A stretch of DNA of 64,000 bases from Lucinisca nassula (lineage: Eukaryota > Mollusca > Bivalvia > Lucinida > Lucinidae). The stretch covers positions 19,157,395-19,221,394 of the forward strand of contig OY757017.1 of NCBI GenBank assembly GCA_963580285.1, read 5' to 3'. Under the pieces are notes generated by a model. That model saw only the letters and a list, made by a program, of their open reading frames with translations. It had not been told where the DNA came from and searched no databases. Positions 41,901-52,752 of this stretch are shown piece by piece; the stretch's first letter is position 1; the number at the start of each line of letters is the position of its first letter. Both the position numbers and the translations under genes were made by a program.

Positions 41901-42480
41901 TGTCGTCAACCGACATGTAGCGTGTCAACAACGTCGTGTCTACACCAAACCAACTTCAAAGCGATGCATTGAATTGGACATTGCAACATCTATTAAACGT
42001 CAGAACGTTGCGTTGGCGATAATACGGTGTTGCTTAACAAATATCATTTGCCCAGTGCTCGGACCCATCAAGACTCAGTGGGATTGGAACATTAAATTCA
42101 AAACAAACGTAGAACACCCTTTCAGTGCATAAAAATGAAACACTCCTTCGCAAGTGCAAGACTTTACAGTAAAATCTGGTAGATTTGTAGATTGGTTCAA
42201 CCTGCCTAGCCCTAAGGTCTACATTTACCCATTTGGTACCGGAAACCCCAAAAGGGTTAAGTGACACACAGTGCAGGCCCAGATCAGAACCGGCAGAGTG
42301 TCTGATTGGGGCCTACACTGTTTGCAAAAAGTTTGGTCATTTTCCAAATAAATTTTGAAGAAAACACAACCTGACACCCCTAAATTTTGGAAATGACTCT
42401 GCTATATATAAGAGGAAGATTCCATTTGGTATAAAAAGGCTATGGGCTTCTTGGATACAGGGATCAGTCAAACTGCTCTC
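41901..42480. other. Unassigned DNA with a palindromic MITE copy (42,265-42,335)
   Basis: ACACAGTGCAGGCCCAGATCAGA and TCTGATTGGGGCCTACACTGT-like arms around a short loop resemble the MITE at 46,575-46,672. AGGAAGATTC strings near 41,325 and 42,412 and ATTTTGAAGAAAACAC versus TGTTTTCTTCAAAAT (41,390 and 42,352) form a long-range inverted pair, hinting that 41,325-42,425 is bounded by inverted repeats of one element. Confidence 0.45.
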
Positions 42481-42487
42481 TCGTCTC

Positions 42488-42835
42488 AACGGTCACGTGG
42501 CATTGAAGCGAGTTAGAGTAGTTGTCGACGGCATGACGTCGAGCCAACGTTGACTCGACGCCCGTCTGTAAGTCCACTCATTGTTTTTTTTTTTCCACTG
42601 TCAGTATGTTTATTTGTCTGCCTAACAGTCCCATCATTCGTCTGATAGTCATTCATTCAGTCAGTCGGTCTTTTTGTCGTCTGTCTGTCTACTATCAGTT
42701 TGTCAGTCAAACCTCTCTCTCTCTCCCATGCCAATGGTCATGTGACAATTAAGTGAATTGGAGTGGGTGTCGACGGCATGGCGTCGAACCAACATTGACT
42801 CAACGCCCCTCCGTCAGTCCACTCATAAGTTTATT
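42488..42835. repeat. Diverged tandem duplication, ~246-bp period
   Basis: TGTCGACGGCATGACGTCGAGCC...ACGTTGACTCGACGCC near 42,524-42,562 matches TGTCGACGGCATGGCGTCGAACC...ACATTGACTCAACGCC near 42,770-42,808, with matching flanks (GTCCACTCAT). No gene. Confidence 0.7.
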
Positions 42836-42874
42836 TCGACTGTCAATATGGACATTTAAATTGCACATGTAGAC

Positions 42875-43046
<172 letters not shown>

Positions 43047-43390
43047 AATAAAACGAAAGTTACGCAAAAACTTATTTTGTAAGTAAGCTTTCATGAATAA
43101 CGGTATCTCAAGCCATTGACATGGGTCTTCATGAAAAGATTTTCGTCAATTAATAACGGATTTAGGATAAATGAATTTCGGTAATAAAAGCGAAATATCA
43201 TTCTTTCCTTCTCGAGGCATTATTTCAATGAAAACGGGTATATTTTCTCTCAAAATGTCTGAATATTGTTACCATTTTAAGTTCCGCCAATACATTTAAA
43301 TAGCGATGGCAGTTTCAATTGGTGGCCAGTACTTTGCGCATGCGCAAGAATGACAGCATAAACGTAATTCCTAAAACCTCCAATTAGCAT
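43047..43390. other. A/T-rich DNA, no gene recognised
   Basis: No open frame, repeat family or RNA gene recognised. Confidence 0.4.
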
Positions 43391-43391
43391 G

Positions 43392-43525
43392 GACTCTCAC
43401 CACTTTGCCTGGGCAGGCTTAGATCCTCTAAGTGGTTTACCAGTACTTGTGTTCGGGTTGGTTTCAGCTCTGCGTGGAAGCATCATACAGCCCATCTGCT
43501 TCAAGCCCGGATGGATTGGGCCCTG
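43392..43525 (-). mobile_element. SINE family 2, 5' half
   Basis: CTTAGATCCTCTAAGTGG, CAGTACTTGTG, CAGCTCTGCGTGGAAGCATC and CAGCCCATCTGCTTCAAGCCC match the 5' half of 40,985-41,283. The 3' half is absent. Confidence 0.7.
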
Positions 43526-43917
43526 ATGAGACACTGTGTTCTGCGGCATCTGACCTAGGCCTGACAGGCTGTATTGTTTGGCAACTACCCGTTTTGGGGT
43601 TTCCGATACAATATGGGTTAAAAGACCAATTTTATGTTTTTAGGTTTTAACTATACTAACCTTCTCTTTTCACACTGTACTTGTAAACCCATTTCAATGA
43701 TTTCATCAACTCCTACACCCTTCAACACTTGGTTTGCCGGAACCCCTCTTATGTCCCTCTCGGAGGGGTTAAGACGTATTGGAAGAAAGAAAGAAAGCAC
43801 TGACTGGCTAAAAATGACCTTAATGCAATACAACTGCTGCAATTTTTTTAACCATTGCATGCAACTCTGTGTTGGCATGGGGGGTGGTTAAATTAAGAAA
43901 TACAATTTATTTTTCTG

Positions 43918-44025
43918 CAGTTCATGGAAGTATGAACGTAGTGGGCCCCGCAAAGTAAATGAACCCCAAAAGGGTTCATGTAAACTTTGCTAGCGACCCA
44001 CTGTTGTTCATACTTTCATGAAAAG
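43918..44025. repeat. Palindromic MITE-like hairpin
   Basis: TTCATGGAAGTATGAAC and GTTCATACTTTCATGAA are the outer arms; AGTGGGCC.CGCAAAGT and ACTTTGCTAGCGACCCACT are inner arms with an ACCCC/GGGTT centre. TTCATAGAAGTATGAAGG at 44,229 is a further half copy. Confidence 0.65.
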
Positions 44026-44480
44026 CAGAAAAATAAAGCTTTTTTTATATTTACATTATTTGCCCCTCATCACTGAGCGAAAAAATGCTTGTAGGGTAAA
44101 CGTTTAAAGCTAAAAAAAACATTTACACGCTGTTTTTCTACAAAGAGCGGAGCAGCATTGATGTCATCAACCCTGTAGAGAACAATGGTTTAAAATGACG
44201 TCACTAAAAATCATGTGATTCGATGTGTTCATAGAAGTATGAAGGCAATTTTTTTTCTATAGGTCTACATTAGACTTTACATTGGAAATGTAAATATTCT
44301 TAAATGAACACCCCAGATCATGGAGTACACCGTCCGTTATTTTTTTAACCCGCACAACCTCGCGTTGATGGGGCGATGATGAAAAAGATTAACATTTGTG
44401 ACTACCGGCGTGGATATGCACCGAACTTGTGGAAGAAGGGTAGTCACACAATTCCTCAGCATTATAAGGTATAAGGATAA
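44026..44480. other. DNA leading into the RTE-like relic
   Basis: No gene recognised. From about 44,340 the sequence may be the degraded coding region upstream of the visible RT, but no frame is convincing. Confidence 0.35.
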
Positions 44481-44491
44481 GATAAAGGAAG

Positions 44492-46041
44492 GTACCCTCT
44501 GACTGGGAACAGAGTTTCATTGTCTGTCTCTACAAGGGCAAGGGCGATGCATTGGAACAGGGCAACTACCGTGGTCTCAAGTTGACAGAACAGGTCATGA
44601 AAGTCCTGGAGAGGATTGTGGATAGCCTCATTAGGCAGTTGGTGTCCATCGATGATTCCCAGTTTGGCTTCGTCCCAGGAAGAGGCACAACAGACGCAAT
44701 TTTTGTTGTACGGCAGCTGCAAGAGAAGTATCTGGCGGCAAACAGGAGACTTTACATGGCTTTGTAGACCTGGAGAAGGCATTTGTTCGAGTGCCTAGTA
44801 AAGTCATCTGGTGGGCACTAAGAAAACTTGGAGTGGATGAGTGGATTGTGAAACTGGTCCAAGGGATGTATGCTAATGCTCGGAGCCGTGTCCGCGTTGG
44901 TCATGTTTACAGTGAAGAATTCGAGGTGAAGGTGGGTGTTCATCAAGGCTCTGTTCTCAGCCCACTGCTTTTCATCATTTTGCTTGAAGCCTTGTCATGC
45001 GAGTTCCGCTCTGGAGTCCCCTGGGAGGACCTGTATGCTGATGACCTTGTCATCATAGCTGAATCCCTTGAGGAATGTGTCAGGAGGCTCTTAACTTGGA
45101 AAGACACAATGGAGGCGAAAGGGCTGAGAGTGAATGCAGGAAAGACAAAGATCATGATCTGTGGTACAGGTCTGGACCTCTTGCATCTAGTACAGGCCAG
45201 TTCCTGTGCGCTGTATGTCGCACTGGAGTGGGCAGCAACAGTATCTTTTGTAATGGCTGCAAGTTCTGGGTGCACAAGAAATGCAGTGGACTCAAACCCT
45301 TGATAGAGGACCCTGATTACAGGTGTACACGGTGCCAAGGAACTGCACGCCCCTTAGATGGCAGACCACAGAGGGAAGTCCAAGTCGGATCCGACAAGCT
45401 GGAGGTTTTAGCTTCCTTCTGCTACCTAGGTGATATGCTCTCTGCAGCGGGTGGTTGCGACCTTTCAACTTCATCACGTGTGAAAACAGCCTGGAAGAAA
45501 TTCAAGGAGTTGCTACCAGTTCTCTCTTCCCGCCACCTCGCGTTCAAGACACGTGGCCGTGTGTATAGCTCTTGTGTGCGGAGTGCAATGCTCCATGCCA
45601 GTGAGACATGGCCATTGACAAAGCCAAACCTCGATGTCTACAGCAAAATGACAGGGCAATGATCAGACAGATCTGCAATGTCAAGCCACAGGACACTGTC
45701 ACCATCAGGTCCAGTGAGTTACTTGAGCGTCTTGGCATTGAGGACCTGGACCTCATCCTGAAAGAGAGAAGACTTCGCTGGTATGGACATGTGGAACGCT
45801 CCAACGGTGCAGTCAAGACTGCCTGTGACATACAGGTAGGTGGAAAGCGGGGGCCAGGAAGGCCCAAGATGACCTAGAAGCAGCTAACAGAGAGAGATTG
45901 CAGAGAATGGAAGCTCTCTGCTAACGATCCTCATGATAGACAAGCCTGGAGATCTGGTGTAAGATCTGCGATGCGTGCAGCAAGCCAGCTACCTGGAAGG
46001 GGGCCCACTTATGTGGACGCTGCCCCTGTACCTGCACGTTA
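44492..46041 (+). pseudogene. RTE-like reverse transcriptase relic with PHD-like finger
   Basis: Degraded plus-strand frame: SDWE-SFIV-LYKGKGDA, NYRGLKLTEQVMKVLERI, SQFGFVPGRGTTDAIF, then a 1-bp loss near 44,763 inside motif A (VDLEKAF, next residue V instead of D). Motif B is GVHQGSVLSPLLF and motif C is LYADDLVI. A frameshift near 45,180 follows, then CAVCRTGVGSNSIFCNGCKFW-HKKCSG (Cys4-His-Cys pattern, PHD-like) ending CTRCQG. Then FCYLGDMLSAAGGC, another frameshift near 45,645, and the tail RRLRWYGHVERSNG and GKRGPGRPKMT with TAG for an expected Trp. It ends at PVPAR, 46,041. Endonuclease not seen. Clade RTE-like by tail motifs. Confidence 0.82.
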
Positions 46042-46570
46042 ATCAAAAATCTGTTGATGACAATGAAGATTGAATTCTGCATATGTTAAATAAGATGCAC
46101 CCAGGGGACACACAGTGTGTACCTTGTGCTGTTGCAATGGCTTACAGTTGGATATAGCACATGTCTTGCTTGGAAACGCGGCCAGCCTAAACAACTAGAC
46201 AGCAGGGTTGTGCAGGTAACCGTTAAAATTACAATTACAGCTGTATAATGTACACACCAATCAAGGGGTATCCCAATGTTTCCTTGGAGTTCCAACAGGT
46301 GTAAAATCATTTGTCCCCTTGTTCTCACAGGTATATTGCCATGAATCTGCAGTGTACTTACAACTTTGCATTGAAACTCTGTTGGTTTCATTGGCTGATT
46401 GGCCTCTCGTAGGGCTGGCAAATCGGAGCTGAAAAGATAATCGATTATCAGTCCTGCCATTGTGATCGATAATCGATTAGTAATCGTTAAGGTTTCTGTC
46501 ATAATTTTACCTGTCTGGCTTTCTGTCTGAGCATGACTCTTACCATATGTTGCACTTTACCATATGTATA
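46042..46570. other. Unassigned DNA
   Basis: ATCGATTATCGATTA-type strings near 46,440-46,485 recur near 46,765-46,790 (ATCGATCGATTACAC), so the intervening DNA, including the MITE at 46.6 kb, may have inserted into one sequence. No gene. Confidence 0.35.
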
Positions 46571-46574
46571 TTTG

Positions 46575-46672
46575 AACAGACAGGCCTGAGCAAACAGTGC
46601 AGACCCTGATGAGACGCCGCATGATGTGGCGTCTCATCTGGGTCTGCACTGTTTGCCGCTCATTCAGCTATT
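46575..46672. mobile_element. Palindromic MITE (full)
   Basis: GCAAACAGTGCAGACCC and GGGTCTGCACTGTTTGC are perfect outer arms; TGATGAGACGCC / GGCGTCTCATC continues the stem. Only GCATGATGT is unpaired at the tip. Diverged copies are at 42,265, 50,995 and 53,088. Confidence 0.85.
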
Positions 46673-46802
46673 TTAGGCATAACTTTGGGTAGTAAATTGT
46701 ACCTACATGTATCAAGTAAGCGATTAAAAGCAAATCAGAAATGATAATCATTTTTGTGGGATTTATCGATCGATTACACAATTAATCGTGTCAGCCTTAG
46801 CG

Positions 46803-46928
46803 AGAGGTGCTGTCGTTTCATCTCAATGTCGGGTAAAAGTGAGGCTGTCCCACAAAATCCAAAATGACCTACATGTATTCAGTGTTGAAGGGGATGTAGA
46901 ACCTCAAATAAAAAAAAAAAAAAAAAAC
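46803..46928 (+). mobile_element. SINE family 2, 3' half
   Basis: TTTCATCTCAATGTCGGGTAA, CCACAAAATCC, AGTGTTGAAGGGGATG and CCTCAAAT followed by an 18-bp A-run. 5' half absent. Confidence 0.75.
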
Positions 46929-48388
46929 TTTTTCGCTTTTTCGCTATACATTTACCAAATATTAACATTTTGGTTCATGGACTGTTGGGGACTATACAAG
47001 TTATGGTTTGTTGGGCACTGTTGCTAAAATTACCATATGACAAGCTCTGAGTTACCAATGTGGGACTCTGAGTTACCAATGTGGGATTGGGTAGCAGTGC
47101 TTATTTGCATAGTCATATAACAGGTCTGTCACTCATCACTCATGCACTCATAATGCTTGAGCCAGAATGCACCTCTGCTAACAGCACCACCTCTGTTATG
47201 CAGATTAAAACTTTCTTTCAACAATACCTTAGGTGGTTGTAACTATATCCTGCTTAATGTCAAATCGTATGATTTGACATGTCACCAGTAACAATTCTGA
47301 ATCTGATAGAACTGACCCAACCCCAGAATGCCACCAGAACCTGACAGGATACCCTGGGGATTGTATATCACTCTAGTTATGCGGCATCTGCAGCTGTTCA
47401 TTACATACACTCCAGATTTGCAGCAATGTGGATGATCATATAGAGTGATCATGTAATAGATTACTGTAGAGATCTTTGATAGGGGATTTCCAGTAAAAGG
47501 GGCATTCATTCCTCAACTGATGCCTGTGAAACATGTTCGGATATTGAAATTAATAGCCCTGCCAAGGATAAAAAAACCCATCACCTTTACACCATCAGTA
47601 CCTACCATAGTAGTGTCTGTTTATGCCCCTTCTGGCTTGTAAATGCCCTCTTAAACAGTAGTATATACTTGCAACCTCCATGTGTGGCACCTCCGCGACA
47701 GGCGCATTCATCTCTGTCGTGGGAACACTACTTAGACTGCAGTTGCAGGTATGAATAAGATCGAAGTAGAGTTGTCTCTATTTGTGTTGAGTAACAACTA
47801 TTTAGACACTGTTAGACTGATTAGGATAAGTTTTAATCATTGTTGATGTGCTCTGAGGTTTGTTTGGTTTGATTGAAATGCACTTTTTCCGCCCCTGTAA
47901 ACACAATTTTGGTCTTACATTCAGGGAATCCTGAACGTTTCGGCGCCTACTTTGGTTGGTCATTTCGGCCATAAGTCGTTTCGGTCTGGGTCGTTTTCGG
48001 CCAGTTTTCAATATTTAGCATTATTTTCAGCATATTAGAAAATAAATATTAATTATTAAAATTATTGGAATATTATTTCAGCCCCCTACCATGTTAGCAA
48101 CGGTTATGATACGAGTAACCCAAAAGAAGACTTGTCTTATTTTAAAAGTTCTTTTCCAGTTTGCTTTAATGAGGAGAAAAGATGAAAAAAACTTCTTCTT
48201 TTTTAAGCTAAATTCTAAATTTAGCCACCCACCCAACTGAGGTAATGGCCAAGTATGACCGACTCAGTATTTGGAGATAGACAACATTTTTTTTAACGTA
48301 GCATATTATAAACAATTAACATAAGCTATGCAGAGCTTTTATTGCAACAAAGTATCTATTAACAATGAACAAAACCAGCCTGCATTTA
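46929..48388. other. Mostly unassigned DNA with small repeats
   Basis: A direct 24-bp repeat near 47,045-47,090 (TCTGAGTTACCAATGTGGGA twice); a hairpin ATGTCAAATCGTATGATTTGACAT (47,258-47,281); and a TTTCGG-rich block at 47,936-48,005 (GTTTCGGCGCC, CATTTCGGCC, GTTTCGGTC, TTTTCGGCC) of a kind seen in MITEs. No gene or RNA recognised. Confidence 0.4.
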
Positions 48389-48389
48389 T

Positions 48390-48422
48390 CCCCCCCCCCC
48401 CCCACACACACACACACACACG
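48390..48422. repeat. C-run plus CA microsatellite
   Basis: A run of 13 or more C followed by about nine CA units. Directly after it, 48,423-48,510 resembles the 5' half of SINE family 2 (AGTACTGGTAATCTGGTTAGA and AGCCTTGCCAGG). Confidence 0.9.
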
Positions 48423-48510
48423 AGTACTGGTAATCTGGTTAGAAGGTCTGAGCCTTGCCAGGAAAACTGCTACGGCCCGTCTATGCATATAAACCCCAAA
48501 ATTGGCTGCA

Positions 48511-49595
48511 TAAGTTTTCTATCTTTGAATATTCTCATTAGACTTCACATTACACTTGGGCAGGATTGTCTGAGTCTTTCATGGTCAACTTTTCATCGCG
48601 AAAACATATTTATAAGATTTTGATCCCATTAAATCCAACATTTATGTAGTAAAACTGGGTTTTAAGTGGGAACTCATTATCTTAATATATGTACTAAATC
48701 TATGTCCACAACATGCCTTTATAATCTTGACCCCTTGGAACTACACTTTCACAGTAAAACTGGGGTTTAGGCCTACATGGGTATATACCTTTGTCTTTAT
48801 TCTGCTCAACAATATAGAATGTGGGTACCTGTGAGGGCCTGTTCATCACATACCTGATGCCCCTGTGATACAGTGGTTATGCTACTCACCTTGTAAACCA
48901 ATGATCTCAGGTTCAATCCTGGGCTTCTCCAGACTCTCAGATGATGCCTGATGCACAATAAATGACCCATTTCAGTTGCCTATCTATCTATCTATCTAGT
49001 ATCTATCTATCTATCTTCTTGTACTGAGTCGGTCATTATTTGGCCATTACCTCAGTTGGTTGGGTGGTTAAATTTAGAATTTAGCTTAAAAAAAAATCAT
49101 CACTGCTGGATGAGCTCTTAAAACTATTTACAATCCGAACAACAGAGGTATCCTAAAACGCATACCTCTGAGTCTCAATCTTATACCGTGCGAGCTTTGA
49201 ACTCTTCTGCGGTCTTGGAATTCACTGCAGAAGAAGTTAGCATCAAGAGTAAAAATTAGACGTCTGTTTTCCGGCCTGACAAAGGGACCAGTTTTGGAAA
49301 AATTTTAAGTCTCTGGAGAGAAGATTTAGCACTCTCGTGATAAGAGTTTTATGTAAACATATTAATTTCACATGATTTGTAAGTGTAGTAACATAGGGGA
49401 AGGACATTAAATGTATGTGCATTACACAGGAAAAAATGAGACAATGGGAGTAAATTTGTTAAACTTGTACAATATTAACTAGAACACAACAAATGCTAAC
49501 AGGAAAAAAAAAATACAAAAAATGATGCTTAATGAAATTAGTCTGTAAACAAAGGTCTCAGTATGACCTTAGCTGCTGGTAGGACATACAACTAA
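48511..49595. other. Unassigned DNA; MITE relics and CTAT microsatellite
   Basis: CAGTAAAACTGGGGTTTA near 48,752 and GAATGTGGGTACC near 48,817 look like a degraded, inverted double-hairpin MITE. The CTAT microsatellite is at 48,980-49,017. The sequence AGTCGGTCAT-ATT-GGCCATTACCTCAGTTGG-TGGGTGG-TAAATTTAGAATTTAGCTTAA at 49,026-49,088 is the inverse of 48,205-48,265, forming a long inverted repeat pair ~800 bp apart, probably the ends of one element (48,205-49,090). Confidence 0.5.
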
Positions 49596-49599
49596 AACT

Positions 49600-49893
49600 C
49601 ACTCGCTAGTCACATACCGCCCTGCCCACCCGTGCTTGGAGATATAAATTGGCTGCAGGATGCTTCCACACAGAGCTGATCCTGTCCACACATTAGTACT
49701 GTTAATCTGCTTAGAAGGTCTTAGCATGCCTGAGTAGGCCATGCTTATAAACCCGTTTGATTTTATTGTGCGACAGCCGACAGGGATTGAGATGTCATTT
49801 CATCTCAATGTCGGGTAAAAGTCCCACAAAATTGGAAGCAATTTCTCGAAAATGAGCTAAATAGTGTTTTCAGGGATGTTAAACCTCAAATAA
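49600..49893 (+). mobile_element. SINE, family 2 (full length)
   Basis: GGATGCTTCCACACAGAGCTG, ATTAGTACTGTTAATCTGC, GAGATGTCATTTCATCTCAA, TCGGGTAAAAGTCCCACAA, AGTGTTTTCAGGGATG, ACCTCAAATAAAAAAAAC. Confidence 0.82.
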
Positions 49894-50599
49894 AAAAAAC
49901 CTCTTTGCCACAGGGTGGTTCACTATCTATATTTCGAGAAGAATGATTTTTTTCTCAAAATATTCATTTTTTGTGGTAAAATATTAAATATATTTGAACA
50001 GGCATGTTTTCCCTGCTTGGCTTATGCCATAGTATGGGCCCTGTTCACTCATTAAACTGGAATAATTAGAAGAAGAAGAAATGGGACAAGCTGCCGTATC
50101 AGTGGAAAGACTGACATTTAGACTGCTGCCAAAACAACAAATATAGTTTATGATATGCAGGAAGTAGAGAAACAATTTATCAGTTCTTATGTGCTATGGG
50201 TTTCAGCACTGCCAGGAAGCCCTATGTATTACAGCCTATTTCTTCAAGCCCTTATTTCTTGGTATCTTTCAGATTAAAATTTTTAAAATCTGTTATTGCA
50301 GGGATAAAGATACCCAATGTACATGAATGAATGGAACATCTCTTACCGGTATTTATACTACATAAATGTATTTCTTCTTTTAGTTTCTACCCCGCAGCCC
50401 GCGGCTCACAGTTTAGTTATGTTACTGAGTTACAAAGCCATCTGATCACTGTATGACTTACAATTTACGATTTTTAGGAAAAAATTAAATCAAGAAATCT
50501 GAATGTTTCAAAAATAGAAAAGGGTGTGGCTAAATCAAATATTCAGCAGGATAAGGATGAAAGTATTTGAATATGTTTCTTATTCATACCTCAAACTTA

Positions 50600-50735
50600 G
50601 GTAGAGGTTCTCATTAAAACTAATGAGGCAAGTCTAACGAGTACCCACAACTTACATTCATGAGTAGAAAAAAAAACATGTATGCCCCTGTTAGCCCCAG
50701 TTTTCTCTGTATGAATTGAGGTTTAGAGGGGTGCT
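50600..50735. mobile_element. Double-hairpin MITE, diverged copy 3
   Basis: TCTAACGAGTACCCACAACTT and, after GAGTAGAAAAAAAAACATG, a stretch CCCCTGTTAGCCCCAGTTTTCTC with a diverged partner AATTGAGGTTTAGAGGGGTG. Same plan as 37,918-38,075. Confidence 0.65.
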
Positions 50736-50994
50736 CATTACACAGATGTGTTAATATGATGTTGGTATCGAATCTGGATCTACACTACTGGCTTAAAGTA
50801 CAGAAAATTTAATGGTAGGAACTTTTTTACCCTATCCTACCACCAGTGCTGTTAGTGCTTTGATTTACTTTGAAAAACCAGATGCCCAATCAAATTATAT
50901 TTATTTGCAAGCATATTGACAGATTGAAAGCTTCAGGTGCCAAACATAACAATTGTCATCTTCTTTGCTGTTGTCTAGTCATTGTTGAAAACAC

Positions 50995-51052
50995 TGAGAC
51001 CCAGATCAGACCACTCAGCCAGGAAAAGTCTGATCAGGGTCTACATTGCATG
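50995..51052. mobile_element. Palindromic MITE, diverged copy
   Basis: GAGACCCAGATCAGACCA and AGTCTGATCAGGGTCTACA arms; related to 46,575-46,672. A further copy with weaker arms is at 53,088-53,146. Confidence 0.6.
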
Positions 51053-51212
51053 TACATGTAGGTAATACATAATGAAATGTTTGCAAATAATAGTAGCAGA
51101 TGACAAACAGATGACATTTTCAGTAGTATAGTTTTTCTTACCATCTTCAGGTATACCCAATGTACATTAATTGAATTGAACAACTCTGTTATTATTATTA
51201 TCATTATTATTT

Positions 51213-52752
51213 TTATGCCCCCAACTTTGAAAAAGTTGGAGGGGTATATTGGTTCTGGTTCGTTCGTCCGTTCGTCATTCGTCCGTCCGTTACGCTTTTG
51301 ACAAAATTCTGAAAAATACTTTGTTAGTTATGGCCCTTTGTAACTTTGGTAATTTTTGTCCATTGTAATGTATGGTAAAAGTGATGCATAGCATAACTTA
51401 AGAACCGTGTATGCTAGGGTTTTGACATTTCATATTTGGATTCCTCATGGAAAATTAGCTGACACGTATTTTTTTTCTTATCAGGATTATGCCCCTTTCA
51501 AGAGTTATTGCCCTTTGAAATTTTGTTGATAAAATCTTGTCAGCAGGATATCTAAAAAAACTATTGGAGCTAGAGCCTTGAAAGTTGGTGAATATAATGG
51601 TGGTGATGAGTAGATGACCTGATAAACTTTTGACAAAATTCCGGAAAATACTTTGTGAGTTATGGCCCTTTGGCATTTTGGTAAATGAACTTGCATTTTT
51701 GAAGTGCCAATGTAGTGGATAGAGTGCTGGACTCTGAATCCTTTGTTGATAAGGAATATGAGTTGCATGAGTTCAAACCTCAGTAGGGTAGTGGAATTAT
51801 TTTTCTTTTTCTTTTTCTGTTTTTTTTTTTATTATTATTTTGTCTTTTTCTACATAAACACATATAAACAGAAATACCCCTACACAAAAGTTGATATGCC
51901 ATTTGTCCTGTACATACATATATACATGCATGCATACATCCCTACCCTACCCTACCCTACCCCACCCCAAAACACCCGACCCCACCATACCCACTCACAC
52001 CCCCACCCCACCCTACCCAACACACACCTCCACCATACCCCACACCACAACACCCACCACCCACCCTACCTTAGCCCACCACACCACACCCCACCCCAAC
52101 CACCCTCCCCCACCCTTCCCTACCCCACCTCCCTACCCTCCCCACCCCACCCCAAAACACCCCAAACATGCACACACATGCTCAAAACACCCCACCCCAC
52201 CCCCCATATCCACACAACCCCACCCACACCCCACCCTACCCAACCCACACCTCCACCCTACCCCACCCCACAACACCCACCCACCCTACCTTACCCCACC
52301 CCACCCCGACCTACCCTAACCTACCACTCCACACCCACACCCACACCCACCCCACCCCCACACCACCCCACCCTACCCCACCCACACCCCACCCCTACCC
52401 TACTCCACCACTCCACACCCACCCCCACACCACCACAACCTACCCCACCCCCACCCCCCCCCCATCACAAAAGTTGATAGTGGTTGGTGATATGTCATTT
52501 GTCCGGTACATACATGCATGCATACACCCCTACCCTACCCCACCCCACCCTATTGTGCTGCATAGCATACCTTTATAGCACATGTATGCTAGTGTTTGGA
52601 AATTCCATATATGAATTCCATGCGGAAAATTAGCTGATGTTTACCATGAAAAATTGAATAAAATCGTCTTTTTCAGTTATAACCCTTTGAAAATTTTGGC
52701 ATTTAGGGTCAAGCATATGGTTGGGGGCATAGTGTTTCACAAACACCATCTC
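51213..52752 (+). mobile_element. Pearl/Helentron-like element with C-rich filling
   Basis: Head hairpin ATGCCCCCAACTTT / AAAGTTGGAGGGGTAT (51,215-51,247), then TTCGTCCGTTCGTCATTCGTCCGT-like microsatellite in pieces, then core sequence with GTTATGGCCCTTTG. The 3' end GTTGGGGGCATAGTGTTTCAC (52,721-52,740) repeats the head stem and matches the end of 32,526-35,115. Between them a 0.9-kb block (about 51,700-52,560) holds the C-rich sequence. No protein is encoded; ORFs there are Pro/Thr/His repeats from CCCCACC-type DNA. Confidence 0.78.
51885..52560. repeat. C/A-rich, G-poor strand-asymmetric block, internally duplicated
   Basis: Runs of CCCTA, CCCCACC and ACACC with almost no G on the plus strand. 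The flank AAAGTTGATA-TATG-CATTTGTCC-GTACATACAT plus CATGCATACA-CCCTACCC occurs at 51,887-51,955 and again at 52,468-52,540, so the block is about 580 bp of a duplicated unit. The minus strand has many GGG runs suited to G-quadruplexes. CCCTA is not the animal telomere repeat. Confidence 0.85.

Noticed and set aside
46600..46650. CCTGATGAGACGCC hairpin as a possible hammerhead
   Set aside because: No GAAA after the stem; the CTGATGA string is just part of a perfect MITE palindrome.
51940..51965. Telomere-like CCCTA repeats
   Set aside because: The animal telomere repeat is CCCTAA; here CCCTA grades into CCCCACC simple sequence within an element.
51743..52578. Proline/threonine/histidine-rich ORFs up to 244 codons
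   Set aside because: Translation of C/A-rich simple DNA lacking stops; open in all three plus frames, so not evidence of a protein.
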